NCBI RefSeq assembly: GCF_026155325.1
Contig: NZ_JAPFPW010000002.1
Coordinates: forward strand, 1 to 64,000
DNA from: Desulfobotulus pelophilus
GTDB taxonomy: Bacteria; Desulfobacterota; Desulfobacteria; Desulfobacterales; ASO4-4
DNA: 64,000 nucleotides
Reading direction: 5' to 3'
In this document: one piece after another, positions 42,594-51,776 of the stretch
Numbering within the stretch: the first letter of the stretch is position 1
How the letters are laid out: each line of letters starts with the position of its first letter
The notes under the pieces: model-generated
The model's input: only the letters and a program-made list of their open reading frames with translations
Told to the model about the DNA's origin: nothing
The model's database searches: none
Position numbers and translations under genes: made by a program

Positions 42594-43420
42594 GGTCGGG
42601 TCCCTCCGAGGATCTCTTTGATAGCGCAGAGCTGATCAAGAAGGGCGGGTAGCGCGGCAAGATGCAGGGAGTTGGCGCCGTCACAAAGGGCTTTTTCCGG
42701 TTCCGGATGGGTTTCGATAAAGATGCCGTCCGCACCGGCAGCTACGGCACTTCTGGCCAGCACGGGAGCAAACTCTCTCTGGCCGGAGGATTGGGTGCCG
42801 GAACCTCCAGGAAGCTGTACGCTGTGGGTGGCGTCAAAAATAACCGGATGGCCAAATCCGCTGAGAATGGGAAGGCTGCGGAAGTCCACCACGAGGTTGT
42901 TGTATCCGAAACTTGCCCCTCGTTCTGTCAGCAGGATCTCCCGGGCGCCGGACTGGGTGAGCTTGCTGATGACATTCTGCATATCCCATGGGGCAAGAAA
43001 CTGTCCTTTTTTGACATTGACGGGTTTGCCCGTGCGGGCTGCGGCACTGAGCAGGTCCGTCTGTCGGCATAGAAAGGCAGGTATCTGAATCATATCCAGA
43101 ACCTCTGCTGCCGCATCGGCCTGGGAGGGCAGGTGAATATCTGAGATGACTGGAACTCCCGTGCGGTCTCGGACGGTTTCCAGTATCCGCAGGCCCTCTT
43201 CTATGCCGGGTCCCCTGAAAGAGGAGATGCTGCTCCGGTTTGCCTTGTCAAAGGAGGCTTTAAATATATAGGGTATGTTTCTTTTTTCGGTTTCTTTTTT
43301 CATGAAGTCGGCAATGTACAGGCAGAGATCAAGATTCTCTATGGCACAGGGGCCTGCGATGAGGAGAAGAGGATAGGCTGGCCCCAAGGGTATGGTTTGA
43401 TTCTGTAGCTGAATTTTCAT
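42590..43420 (-). CDS. kdsA: Kdo-8-phosphate synthase KdsA
   Basis: 276 residues. LLIAGPCAIENLDL, FKASFDKANRSSISSFRGPG, VISDIHLPSQ and FDATHSVQLPGG are the expected PEP and arabinose-5-phosphate binding blocks. It condenses the two to Kdo-8-phosphate, the first committed step of Kdo synthesis. It is the first gene of the kdsA-kdsC-lptC-lptA-lptB-rpoN run and is divergent from the M23 peptidase gene. Confidence 0.97.
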   Translation of the reverse strand: MKIQLQNQTIPLGPAYPLLLIAGPCAIENLDLCLYIADFMKKETEKRNIPYIFKASFDKANRSSISSFRGPGIEEGLRILETVRDRTGVPVISDIHLPSQADAAAEVLDMIQIPAFLCRQTDLLSAAARTGKPVNVKKGQFLAPWDMQNVISKLTQSGAREILLTERGASFGYNNLVVDFRSLPILSGFGHPVIFDATHSVQLPGGSGTQSSGQREFAPVLARSAVAAGADGIFIETHPEPEKALCDGANSLHLAALPALLDQLCAIKEILGGTRP

Positions 43421-43636
43421 AGTCTGTCTCTTGTGTTGGGTGGTCCGTTGCTGCGGTTTGAAAGGATCTTTCTATTCCTACCGTTCTGTTATGCAAAAGT
43501 CAAGCCGATGTATCCCGGGGCATCGAAAAAAACTGTGACAGGCCGGTTCTCTACTTGATTCCCCATGGCCGAGCTGGTATGGTCTGCGACCAGAATGTAT
43601 GCAGCAGAAAATCCATCCGTGAGGGGAAGCGTAAAG

Positions 43637-45007
43637 ATGAAAAAAAGGGAAAGAACCAGCAGGCGCTGGTTAATTGTGCCCATGCTGGGGGTTCTGATTG
43701 GTATGCTCGTCTGGTTGCTGATAACCTGTTTTGAAGGACGAAAGCCGGAAATTCATCTGCTGATGGAGCATGCCAGTGTGGGGGATAATCAGGAAATTAG
43801 CCTGAACATCACAGATGAAGGTCGGGGTGTGAAGGAAGTGATGGTTTCCTTCTTCAAGGATGGCAGGGAACATGTGCTGGAGCAAAAGTTTTTTCCCGGA
43901 AGCAGCCTGCTCGGTGCAACCGGTGTTGATGAAGTACGCTTGTCCTTTGTCTTTACTCCATCTCAGCTGGGGATCACCGATGGCGCGGGTACCTTGAGGG
44001 TACGTGTGAGGGATGCCTCTTTGCGAGGGGGGTTGAAGGGTAATGTATCCTATCTTGAACGGGAAATGCGTGTGGATACAAGGCCTCCGGAAATCCGTGT
44101 TGTAACACGTCGGCACTATCTTGCGCAGGGAGGGGCCGGGCTTGTGGGATACCGTCTTTCCGAGCCTGTGGTGCGCAGTGGTGTAACGGTGGATGGAAAC
44201 TTTTTTCCTGGCTGCGGAGGCTTTGGTCCGGAAAAGGATGTTTATCTTTCTTTTTTCGGTCTCGGACATGAGCCGGGATCCGGCGAGGAAATTTTCATTC
44301 TCGCGGAAGATTTTGCCGGTAATATCGGCCGGGCTGGTTTCCCCCACCATGTTAACGCCAGGCGTTTCCCTGAAGATAAAATAACCATAAGCGATCGTTT
44401 TCTGAATTGGAAAATGCCCGAGTTTCAGATCCCCGGAGGAGATCCGGAATCTCCTCTGGAGAAATTTCTTAAGGTGAATAATGTTCTCCGGGATAAAAAT
44501 GAGGCAACCATTTTTGCTGCCACAGCGAAATCCAGTCCGGAGATCCTCTGGGACAGACATTTTCTGCCCCTGCCTGCTGCCGCCAACAGGGGCGGTTTTG
44601 CGGATCGGAGAATTTATTACTATAATGGGCAGGAGATTGACCGGCAGTTCCACATGGGAGTGGATCTGGCTTCCATAGCCCAGTCGCCCATCCCCGCAGC
44701 GGCATCGGGCAAGGTCGTTATGGCAGAAACCGTTGGCATTTATGGTGGAAATGTTATTCTGGATCATGGGTGCGGTTTGTTTAGCCATTATGCCCATATG
44801 AGCCAGATCGGCGTTGGTGTGGGAGATACGGTTAAGAGGGGTGAAAGCCTTGGCCTTACCGGTCTTACCGGGATGGCTGGGGGGGATCATCTTCACTTCG
44901 GGGTGATCGTGCACAACACTTTTGTGAATCCCATTGAGTGGTTGGACCCCAACTGGGTTGAAAATAATATTGCATCGAAACTCCGTGATATAGAAACCGG
45001 AATGTAG
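43637..45007 (+). CDS. Membrane-anchored M23 (LytM) peptidase
   Basis: 456 residues from the ATG at 43637; an upstream in-frame ATG at 43565 gives a poorer N-terminus. One transmembrane helix (~10-32) anchors a periplasmic protein with two beta-rich regions (~38-290). The C-terminal M23 domain has all zinc and catalytic residues: HMGVDLAS (His and Asp), SHYAHM and DHLHFGV. It should be an active endopeptidase that cuts peptidoglycan cross-links, not a degenerate activator. It is divergent from kdsA across 216 bp. Confidence 0.9.
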   Translation: MKKRERTSRRWLIVPMLGVLIGMLVWLLITCFEGRKPEIHLLMEHASVGDNQEISLNITDEGRGVKEVMVSFFKDGREHVLEQKFFPGSSLLGATGVDEVRLSFVFTPSQLGITDGAGTLRVRVRDASLRGGLKGNVSYLEREMRVDTRPPEIRVVTRRHYLAQGGAGLVGYRLSEPVVRSGVTVDGNFFPGCGGFGPEKDVYLSFFGLGHEPGSGEEIFILAEDFAGNIGRAGFPHHVNARRFPEDKITISDRFLNWKMPEFQIPGGDPESPLEKFLKVNNVLRDKNEATIFAATAKSSPEILWDRHFLPLPAAANRGGFADRRIYYYNGQEIDRQFHMGVDLASIAQSPIPAAASGKVVMAETVGIYGGNVILDHGCGLFSHYAHMSQIGVGVGDTVKRGESLGLTGLTGMAGGDHLHFGVIVHNTFVNPIEWLDPNWVENNIASKLRDIETGM

Positions 45008-45223
45008 TTTTCCGGTGCAGCCGGATGTTGTTTTACCTGAAGGGAAGAAGTTCTTTTTTCGGGTTCTGCTACTGGCAGGATGGAATTCTCCGGAGCAGGA
45101 GATGCAAAAAGGATCTGTGACAGAACGTTACCTCGTACCATCCCGCTGTAACAGGCCGGATGACAATCTGAAAAGCAGGCTGTTTTTTCTTCCATCACCG
45201 TTGGGTGGAAGCAGGGAGAAGTT

Positions 45224-46396
45224 ATGGGAGCATTTGAAGTCAATAAAACCTATCGGGAAATTAATGAGAAAATTGCTGCGGGCAAGGCTGTGGTGGTAAC
45301 TGCAGAGGAAATGATTGATATTGTAGAAAATGAAGGTGCAGTCAAGGCTGCCAGAAGAGTGGATGTTGTGACCACGGGTACCTTTGCTCCCATGTGTTCT
45401 TCCGGGGCTTTTCTCAACTTTGGTCACGCCCAGCCAACCATTAAGGCGTCAAAAACCTGGTTTAATGGTGTGCCTGCCTATGGAGGACTGGCTGCCGTGG
45501 ACTGCTATATCGGGGCAACGGAACCTACGGAAGAAGATCCTCTGAATAAGGTTTATCCCGGAAGTTTTAACTACGGCGGCGGCCATGTGATTGAGGACCT
45601 TGTGGCAGGGAAAAAGGTACACATGCGTTCAGAGGGGTATGGTACAACTTGTTACCCCAATCGTTTTTTTGAAAAGGACCTGACGCTTGCGGATCTGCCC
45701 CAGGCACTTTTATGCAATCCGAGAAATGCTTATCAGAACTATAATTGTGCCATCAATACCACTAAAAAAACCATTTATACCTATATGGGAACGCTTAAGC
45801 CCAGGATGGCCAATGCCAATTACTGCAGTGCCGGTGCCCTGAGTCCGCTGATGAATGATCCCTGTTACCGCACCATAGGGCTGGGAACCCGTATTTTTCT
45901 AGGAGGTGGGGTCGGCTATGTCACCTGGTGGGGAACCCAGCATAAGCCCCAAGCTCCGCGAACGGAAAACGGAATACCGACCACGCCTTCCGGCACTATT
46001 TTTGTGATGGGAGACATGAAACAGATGAAATCTGAATGGCTCAGGGGGGCGAGTATCCGGGGATACGGATGCTCTCTTTCCCTTGGTCTGGGTATTCCTA
46101 TTCCTGTTCTGAATGAAGAAATGGCCAGGTATACAGGGGTGAAAGATTCGGAGATATTCACCCAGGTGGTGGATTATGCCATGGATTATCCCAACGGTGT
46201 TTCCCGAAGCTACGGGCAGGTGAGTTACGCGGACCTGAAGAGTGGAAGTATTACCGTTGAGGGTAAAATCATCCCCACCGTCCCTTTATCCAGCATGGTT
46301 AAAGGAAGAGAGGTGGCCTTGACTCTTAAGGAGTGGATAGAACGGGGGAAGTTTTTTCTGGGAGAACCTCAGTTTCTTCTTCCCGGTCCCGCCTGA
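45224..46396 (+). CDS. DUF39 homocysteine biosynthesis protein
   Basis: 390 residues. The opening TYREINEKIAAGKAVVVTAE, the conserved Cys in FAPMCSSGAFLNFGH, YGTTCYPNRF, and GGGVGYVTWWGTQHKP are the family's blocks. In methanogens and sulfate reducers the family is needed to make homocysteine from aspartate semialdehyde and sulfide, with a persulfide carrier, in place of the acyl-homoserine route. No CBS or ferredoxin-like extension is present in this copy. The 216-bp leader before it is unusually long, and a strong terminator follows. Confidence 0.9.
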   Translation: MGAFEVNKTYREINEKIAAGKAVVVTAEEMIDIVENEGAVKAARRVDVVTTGTFAPMCSSGAFLNFGHAQPTIKASKTWFNGVPAYGGLAAVDCYIGATEPTEEDPLNKVYPGSFNYGGGHVIEDLVAGKKVHMRSEGYGTTCYPNRFFEKDLTLADLPQALLCNPRNAYQNYNCAINTTKKTIYTYMGTLKPRMANANYCSAGALSPLMNDPCYRTIGLGTRIFLGGGVGYVTWWGTQHKPQAPRTENGIPTTPSGTIFVMGDMKQMKSEWLRGASIRGYGCSLSLGLGIPIPVLNEEMARYTGVKDSEIFTQVVDYAMDYPNGVSRSYGQVSYADLKSGSITVEGKIIPTVPLSSMVKGREVALTLKEWIERGKFFLGEPQFLLPGPA

Positions 46397-46403
46397 AACA
46401 AGC

Positions 46404-46437
46404 TCCCCTCCTGATTTTGCAGGGAGGGGATTTTTTT
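46404..46437 (+). terminator. Intrinsic terminator after the DUF39 gene
   Basis: tcccctcc (46404-46411) pairs with ggagggga (46423-46430), and seven T follow directly (46431-46437). It lies 7 bp after the stop codon. Textbook rho-independent structure. Confidence 0.92.
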
Positions 46438-46543
46438 GGCTGCAGACCAAGGCTGCTGGAGTTCCCTGTATAAGGTCCGCTGAGAAATGGCGCTTTATGC
46501 CCTTTTGATTGAAAGCGGGAGCACTGGAAATTTACGATAAGGC

Positions 46544-47197
46544 ATGCGTGTGAAAACTAAGACAACTTCGGAGGCCATGCATTCAGCTCCAAAACCTTCG
46601 GTTCTGCGTGAAAATGTGGAAGCCATTATCATTGCCATTGTACTGGCCCTTCTAATCCGTACCTTCGGTGTTCAAGCTTTTAAAATCCCTTCGGGTTCCA
46701 TGCTGGAGACCCTGCAGATCGGTGATCACATTCTTGTGAATAAGCTGTCTTACGGGTTGAATGTTCCCTTTTTTACCGGCCCCGTTCTGGGCGAAAAGTT
46801 GCCGGGCCACGGTGATATTATTGTTTTTGCATACCCTGAAGATCCACGTAAGGATTTTATTAAACGGGTTGTGGGAGTGGAGGGTGATCTTATTGAGATT
46901 CGGGACAAGCAGCTGTACAGAAATAACAGCCCCGTTCCCCATGAGACCTATGCTGTTTTTGAAGACAGTATGATCTATCGCAGGGAAATGAGCCCCAGAG
47001 ACAACATGGGGCCGGTCCGCGTTCCGGAAGGTAAGCTTTTCACCATGGGGGATAACCGGGATGGCAGCAGTGACAGCCGGTTCTGGGGATATGTGGATGT
47101 CCGTGCCGTTAAGGGAAGGGCCTTTATTATTTACTGGTCATGGGATGGAGATCGGATGCGGCCCCGCTGGGGGCGTATGGGCCGTCTTATTTCGTGA
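46544..47197 (+). CDS. lepB: Signal peptidase I
   Basis: 217 residues. The catalytic Ser is in KIPSGSMLETLQIGDHILV and the general-base Lys in DFIKRVVGVEGD; FTMGDNRDGSSDSRFWGYVD is box E. One N-terminal transmembrane helix (~25-42) is typical of the shorter type. It removes signal peptides of Sec-exported proteins. The start could also be the Met at 46577. The stop lies 32 bp before pyrB. Confidence 0.95.
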   Translation: MRVKTKTTSEAMHSAPKPSVLRENVEAIIIAIVLALLIRTFGVQAFKIPSGSMLETLQIGDHILVNKLSYGLNVPFFTGPVLGEKLPGHGDIIVFAYPEDPRKDFIKRVVGVEGDLIEIRDKQLYRNNSPVPHETYAVFEDSMIYRREMSPRDNMGPVRVPEGKLFTMGDNRDGSSDSRFWGYVDVRAVKGRAFIIYWSWDGDRMRPRWGRMGRLIS

Positions 47198-47229
47198 AAG
47201 GGGCCGTTTTCAGGGCCGTGTGGAGGAGT

Positions 47230-48171
47230 ATGCACTTTACTCAAAAAGATATTCTGGATATGGCCTCCCTTTCTGCGGAGGAAATTACCCATATTCTGGA
47301 CACAGCGCAGGGCATGAAAGAAATTTCTCTGCGTCCGGTGAAGAAGGTTCCAACACTGAGGGGAAAAACCCTGATACTGTTTTTTCATGAAGCCAGCACT
47401 CGCACAAAAACATCCTTTGACATAGCGGGTAAGCGCTTAAGTGCAGATGTCATTGCTCTGGCAAAAAGCGGTTCGAGTATGGCCAAGGGAGAGAGTCTGC
47501 TGGATACGGTAAAAACCCTTGAAGCCATGCATCCCGATGTGGTGGTGATGCGACACGGAACCTCCGGAGCAGCTCAGTATATTGCGGGTCATTTGAAATC
47601 ACCCGTAATTAATGCAGGTGACGGAAAGCATGCCCACCCTACCCAGGCTCTTTTGGATATGATGACCATCCGTGAAAGGAAGGGCCGTCTTGCCGGTCTG
47701 AAGGTTGCTATCATAGGTGATATTGCCCACAGCCGTGTGGCTCGTTCCAATATGGAAGGTCTGATCAGAATGGGCGCAGAAGTTCGTGTTGCCGGTCCGC
47801 CGACCATGATCCCCAAGGGTGTTGAGGAGGTGTATGGGGTAAAGGTTTTTTCGGCTGTGGAAGGGGCTTTGGAAGGTGCGGATGTGGTGATGATGCTGCG
47901 TATTCAGAAAGAGCGTATGGAAAATATTCTTTTTGCATCGGAAAGGGAGTACGCAAGAACTTTTGGCCTGAGTACAGGCCGCCTTGCCCTGGCCCATCCG
48001 GACGCACTGGTACTCCATCCTGGTCCCATGAACCGGGGTGTTGAAATTACAGACGAGGTGGCCGATGGTCATCATTCTGTGATTTTGGATCAGGTTGAGA
48101 ATGGTGTAGCCCTGCGTATGGCTTTATTTTATCTTTTGGCTGGAGGGATGCGGCATGCAGATGAAGATTGA
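47230..48171 (+). CDS. pyrB: Aspartate carbamoyltransferase catalytic subunit
   Basis: 313 residues from the ATG at 47230 with a ggaggag site; 30 upstream codons overlap lepB and are unlikely. The carbamoyl-phosphate motif HEASTRTKTSFDIAGKRL, HGTSGAAQYIA and VLHPGPMNRGVEI are diagnostic. It makes carbamoyl-aspartate in pyrimidine synthesis. No PyrI regulatory subunit is encoded next to it. The stop overlaps the pyrC start by 17 bp. Confidence 0.96.
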   Translation: MHFTQKDILDMASLSAEEITHILDTAQGMKEISLRPVKKVPTLRGKTLILFFHEASTRTKTSFDIAGKRLSADVIALAKSGSSMAKGESLLDTVKTLEAMHPDVVVMRHGTSGAAQYIAGHLKSPVINAGDGKHAHPTQALLDMMTIRERKGRLAGLKVAIIGDIAHSRVARSNMEGLIRMGAEVRVAGPPTMIPKGVEEVYGVKVFSAVEGALEGADVVMMLRIQKERMENILFASEREYARTFGLSTGRLALAHPDALVLHPGPMNRGVEITDEVADGHHSVILDQVENGVALRMALFYLLAGGMRHADED

Positions 48172-49426
48172 AAATGGTCATGTGCTGGATCCGGGAAATA
48201 TGGATGGCATTCGTGATATCTGGATTCATGACGGACGTATTGCTGCTGTAACGGAACCTGGTGAGTGCCGGGACAGGGCGGATGAGATTTTCGATGCCAC
48301 CGGTCTTGTGGTAACACCGGGGCTGATTGATATGCATGTTCATTTGCGGGAGCCGGGTCAGGAATATAAGGAAACCATCGAAACGGGGTGTCGCGCTGCG
48401 GTGCGGGGCGGGTTTACGGCTGTTTGCTGTATGCCCAATACCAGGCCGGTGAATGATCATGCCGGTGTTACGGCATGGATCATTGCCCAGGCAAAAAAAG
48501 CAGGGCTTGCACGCGTTTATCCGGTGGCGGCCATTTCCCGAGGTCTGGAAGGCAGCCAGCTGAATGAGTATGCCGATCTGAAATCGGCTGGTGCCATAGC
48601 CTTGAGTGATGACGGCATGCCGGTGAACAGCGGGCAGATGATGCGAAGGGCCATGGAGTATGCAAAGGCCTTTGATCTCTTCCTTATATCCCATTGCGAG
48701 GATCTGAGCCTGGTGGCCGGTGGTGTGATGAATGAGGGGGAAACGGCCACAAGGCTGGGGCTTGGGGGAATTCCCAATATTTCAGAGTATCTTATGGTAC
48801 AACGGGAAATAGGGCTGGCGGAATGGACCGGTAGCCGCATTCATATTGCCCACGTCAGCACCCGTGAGTCGGTGCAGGCCATACGGGAGGCCAAGGCAAG
48901 GGGGGTTCAGGTGACGGCTGAGACGGCACCTCATTATTTTTCCCTGACGGATGAAGCGGTAGGTCGCTATAATACGGCTGCTAAAATGAACCCCCCACTA
49001 CGCAGCGAGGCGGACCGAAGGGCCATCATTGACGGACTTGCGGACGGAACGCTTGACTGTATTGCTACGGATCATGCACCCCATGCATCCATGGAAAAAA
49101 ATGTCCCCTTTGATGAGGCCCCCAATGGTATCATCGGGCTGGAAACTTCCCTTGGGCTCTCTCTGAAGCTTGTTCATGATGGTTTTTTGAGTCTGAAAGA
49201 CCTGATCCGGGTGATGAGTAAAAATCCAGCGCGTATTTTGGGGTTTACTAATGATTTGACTCCCGGTGCACTGGCGGATCTGACCCTGATGGATACGGCA
49301 GCATTCTGGGAAGTGGATCCATCCGCTTTTGCCTCCTTAAGCCGAAATACGCCCTTTGGAGGTTGGCAGCTTCATGGTCAGGCGGTTGCAACGATTGTGG
49401 AAGGCCGTGTGGTTTTTCGGAAATGA
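48155..49426 (+). CDS. pyrC: Dihydroorotase, type I
   Basis: 423 residues. Zinc ligands are in DMHVHLREPGQE, the bridging and later His in ISHCEDLSL and HIAHVSTRES, and the catalytic Asp in CIATDHAPH. Length and PGLIDMHVH motif place it with type I dihydroorotases that pair with PyrB. All ligands are present, so this is an active enzyme rather than a PyrC' dummy. It begins inside pyrB with ggaggg upstream. Confidence 0.95.
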   Translation: MQMKIENGHVLDPGNMDGIRDIWIHDGRIAAVTEPGECRDRADEIFDATGLVVTPGLIDMHVHLREPGQEYKETIETGCRAAVRGGFTAVCCMPNTRPVNDHAGVTAWIIAQAKKAGLARVYPVAAISRGLEGSQLNEYADLKSAGAIALSDDGMPVNSGQMMRRAMEYAKAFDLFLISHCEDLSLVAGGVMNEGETATRLGLGGIPNISEYLMVQREIGLAEWTGSRIHIAHVSTRESVQAIREAKARGVQVTAETAPHYFSLTDEAVGRYNTAAKMNPPLRSEADRRAIIDGLADGTLDCIATDHAPHASMEKNVPFDEAPNGIIGLETSLGLSLKLVHDGFLSLKDLIRVMSKNPARILGFTNDLTPGALADLTLMDTAAFWEVDPSAFASLSRNTPFGGWQLHGQAVATIVEGRVVFRK

Positions 49427-49547
49427 TAGCTGTCTGATATCCACTTTACGTTGAAAAAATCGGAACGGATTGTTTTTTTTCGCTGTTGCCGGAAAACGGG
49501 TTTGCAGTCTGTCGCTGCCTCAAAGGCTGGCAAGGGAGATGATGTTT

Positions 49548-50957
49548 ATGGGTGTTGGAAATGCCGGTGGCAAGCATATTCTTGTGGTTGACGATGAGTT
49601 CAGCATGCGGGAGTTTCTGGAAGTGATGCTGAGTCGCGAAGGGTATGAGGTAACAACCGCCGAGAATGGCGCAGCGGCACTGAAATACCTGGATAAAACG
49701 GACTATGATTTGCTCCTGTGTGACATCCGGCTTGGCGATATGACAGGTTTGGATGTGCTGCGGGCAGCCAAGGAGAAAAAATCGGAGGCTCCGGTCATCC
49801 TGATTTCCGCCTATGCAACAACGGAAACCGCTGTGCAGGCCATGAACGCCGGTGCCTATGATTACTTACCCAAACCCTTTGCCAATAAGGAACTTCTTCT
49901 GACCATCGGTAACGCCATGACCATGCGGACACTTGAAGAAGAGCGCAGGGCTATGGCGGATACGATGAAAAAAACACTGCGTTTCGGACGAATTATTGGA
50001 GATAGTCCGGAAATGCAACGAATTTTTGAACGTATAACCCAGGTTGCCGCAACCCGAACCAGTGTGTTGATTTCCGGTGAATCCGGTACGGGCAAGGAGC
50101 TGATAGCGAGGGCTATCCATGATTCATCTCCCAGGGCTGCCAAGGCTTTTGTGGTTGTGAACTGTGGAAGTATTCCTGAAAATTTGATGGAAAGTGCTTT
50201 TTTTGGTCATAAACGAGGCGCTTTTACCGGTGCCAGTGCAGATCAGAAAGGATTTTTTGAGGCGGCCGATGGCGGAACTGTTTTTTTGGATGAGATTTCA
50301 GAACTGCCCCTTTCCCTTCAGGTAAAGCTTCTGCGGGCACTTCAGGAACGTAAAATTCTTCCTGTGGGTGGTACTCAGGAGATCCCCGTGGATTTTCGCA
50401 TTATTTCAGCAACGAACCGCAGTCTTGAAGAAGCTGTGATCATGGGGAAATTCCGGGAAGACCTTTTTTATCGCCTTAATGTGGTGGAAATCCGCCTGCC
50501 TCCATTGAGGGAGCGTAAAGAAGATCTGAGAATGCTGGCTCAGCATTTTCTGGACAAATATGCCAAAGAGATGGGTAAAAGCGTTACAAAACTTTCTTCC
50601 TATGCCATTGATCTGTTGCAGCGCTATGATTTTCCCGGTAATGTCAGAGAGTTGGAAAATCTCATCGAACGATCTGTGGCCCTTTCCTCTACCAATATTA
50701 TCCTTCCGGAAAGTCTTTCTCTTTCTTTTCATAAAAGGAGAAATATTCAGAAGGAAGATTCGTTTCTGGCGGAAATGGATGCTCTGGATGAGGTTGCCAC
50801 GGGGGTTCAGCTGGATGCTATTTTAGAAAAACTTGAGAAACGTTATCTTGAAAAGGCCATGGAGCTGAGCCGGGGGAGCAAACAGAAAGCTGCGGATCTT
50901 TTGGGTATAACCTTTCGGTCTGTACGTTATAGACTCCGTAAATACAATATGGACTAG
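49548..50957 (+). CDS. Sigma-54-dependent response regulator (NtrC/PilR-like)
   Basis: 469 residues from the ATG at 49548 (ggag 9 bases before). A receiver domain (~8-125: VVDDEFSMREFLEV, acceptor Asp in LLCDIRLGDMTG, Lys in YLPKPF), an AAA+ domain (~150-385: Walker A GESGTGKELIARAIH, the loop GAFTGA intact, Walker B FLDEISELPL) and a Fis-type HTH (~425-465: KQKAADLLGITFRSVRYRLR) follow in the classical order. GAFTGA means it can open sigma-54 promoters. No histidine kinase is adjacent, so its partner is elsewhere. PilR is the closest in style. Confidence 0.92.
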   Translation: MGVGNAGGKHILVVDDEFSMREFLEVMLSREGYEVTTAENGAAALKYLDKTDYDLLLCDIRLGDMTGLDVLRAAKEKKSEAPVILISAYATTETAVQAMNAGAYDYLPKPFANKELLLTIGNAMTMRTLEEERRAMADTMKKTLRFGRIIGDSPEMQRIFERITQVAATRTSVLISGESGTGKELIARAIHDSSPRAAKAFVVVNCGSIPENLMESAFFGHKRGAFTGASADQKGFFEAADGGTVFLDEISELPLSLQVKLLRALQERKILPVGGTQEIPVDFRIISATNRSLEEAVIMGKFREDLFYRLNVVEIRLPPLRERKEDLRMLAQHFLDKYAKEMGKSVTKLSSYAIDLLQRYDFPGNVRELENLIERSVALSSTNIILPESLSLSFHKRRNIQKEDSFLAEMDALDEVATGVQLDAILEKLEKRYLEKAMELSRGSKQKAADLLGITFRSVRYRLRKYNMD

Positions 50958-51069
50958 GGATTTTCAGGATCTGAGCTGCTGAGCTGGGAATCCGGAAGGC
51001 TGTGACTGGTTGGGTGTCATTCCTGTGGTATGGCACGGATTATTTTTGGTTTATGGGTCCTGTTTTTTG

Positions 51070-51115
51070 CCTGTTGTTGAACAAGGGTTTTCCTTGTTTT
51101 GCAGCAGGTTTTTTT
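51070..51115 (+). terminator. Intrinsic terminator after the sigma-54 activator
   Basis: cctgttgttgaacaagg (51070-51086) pairs with 51092-51108 almost throughout (one mismatch, some G-T pairs), with a 5-base loop, and seven T follow (51109-51115). It lies 112 bp after the stop codon. Convincing rho-independent form. Confidence 0.85.
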
Positions 51116-51166
51116 GTTGCTTTGCATGAAAAAGCTTGATTTGTTGATTTTTTTAAAGGATAAAAA

Positions 51167-51319
51167 ATGGCGATATTTGATGATTTGACTTGCCGGTACT
51201 GTTTATATTCATTTCGCATGATCCTGGACCATCAATATGGTGTATTGTATCCAGTATGTATTCAGGTGGACGCTTGGCATCAGTTAGATGATTCTGATGT
51301 CCTTTTTTGTATATTCTGA
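51167..51319 (+). CDS. Possible 50-residue small protein before comEA-like gene
   Basis: An ATG at 51167, five bases after AAAGGA, opens a 50-codon frame. It encodes MAIFDDLTCRYCLYSFRM, with a C-x2-C pair near the N-terminus and further Cys at 31 and 48, and an acidic C-terminal half. It ends 16 bp before the ComEA-like start. The good ribosome binding site and the C-x2-C pair favour a real small protein, possibly metal-binding. No family recognised. Confidence 0.5.
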   Translation: MAIFDDLTCRYCLYSFRMILDHQYGVLYPVCIQVDAWHQLDDSDVLFCIF

Positions 51320-51335
51320 ATGGAAAGGTTTGTTC

Positions 51336-51635
51336 ATGAATGGTTTGAACATGAGAGTGCTGTTGGCGATGGGAGCCTGTTTGTTTGTGGTCCTGATGGC
51401 GGGGCCTGCTTTGGCACAGACGACAGACCGGATCGACATTAACACGGCCAGCGTAGAAGAGCTGATGGGGCTTAAGGGCATAGGGAAAACCTATGCCGAA
51501 CGTATTGTTTCCCACCGTGAGAATGTGGGGCCTTTCACCGCAGTGGATGATCTGATTCAGGTGAAGGGTATTGGGGCGAAAACCATTGAGCCGATACGGG
51601 ATCGCATTATGGTGTCGCCCGTGAGGACTCCCTGA
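51336..51635 (+). CDS. Exported helix-hairpin-helix (ComEA-like) protein
   Basis: 99 residues from the ATG at 51336 with aaagg upstream. A signal peptide (LAMGACLFVVLMAGPALAQ) precedes a ComEA-type double HhH: IDINTASVEELMGLKGIGK and IVSHRENVGPFTAVDDLIQV, then GIGAKTIEPIRDRI. Exported HhH proteins of this type bind DNA in the periplasm during uptake, but many bacteria that are not competent have them. No comEC or other competence gene is close. A terminator follows 26 bp later. Confidence 0.88.
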   Translation: MNGLNMRVLLAMGACLFVVLMAGPALAQTTDRIDINTASVEELMGLKGIGKTYAERIVSHRENVGPFTAVDDLIQVKGIGAKTIEPIRDRIMVSPVRTP

Positions 51636-51661
51636 CAGTGGTAGTCCGGTTTCAGGTTGGG

Positions 51662-51700
51662 AAGAGGTCTTGCGTCCGAAGGGCGGAAGACCTCTTTTTG
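51662..51700. terminator. Convergent terminator between comEA-like gene and surE
   Basis: aagaggtctt (51662-51671) is perfectly complementary to aagacctctt (51687-51696), with a 15-base loop, and T continues on the plus strand. On the minus strand the same stem serves surE from 51777, giving a bidirectional terminator. Confidence 0.85.
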
Positions 51701-51776
51701 CTGAGAGTGGTTGCAGGCTCAGGTAGAATGGGTTGTCTGGGTAATTTGGATTGGTATCTGCAAAATAACGATGCTG

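Noticed and set aside
43670-44914. 414-codon minus-strand frame
   Set aside because: Fully antisense to the M23 peptidase, whose zinc motifs are complete. The product is Pro/His/Thr-rich with no recognisable domain, typical of a shadow frame.
45008-45223. Cobalamin riboswitch before the DUF39 gene
   Set aside because: Some short blocks resemble it, but their order and spacing do not match and the B12 box is absent. Kept only as an unspecified leader finding.
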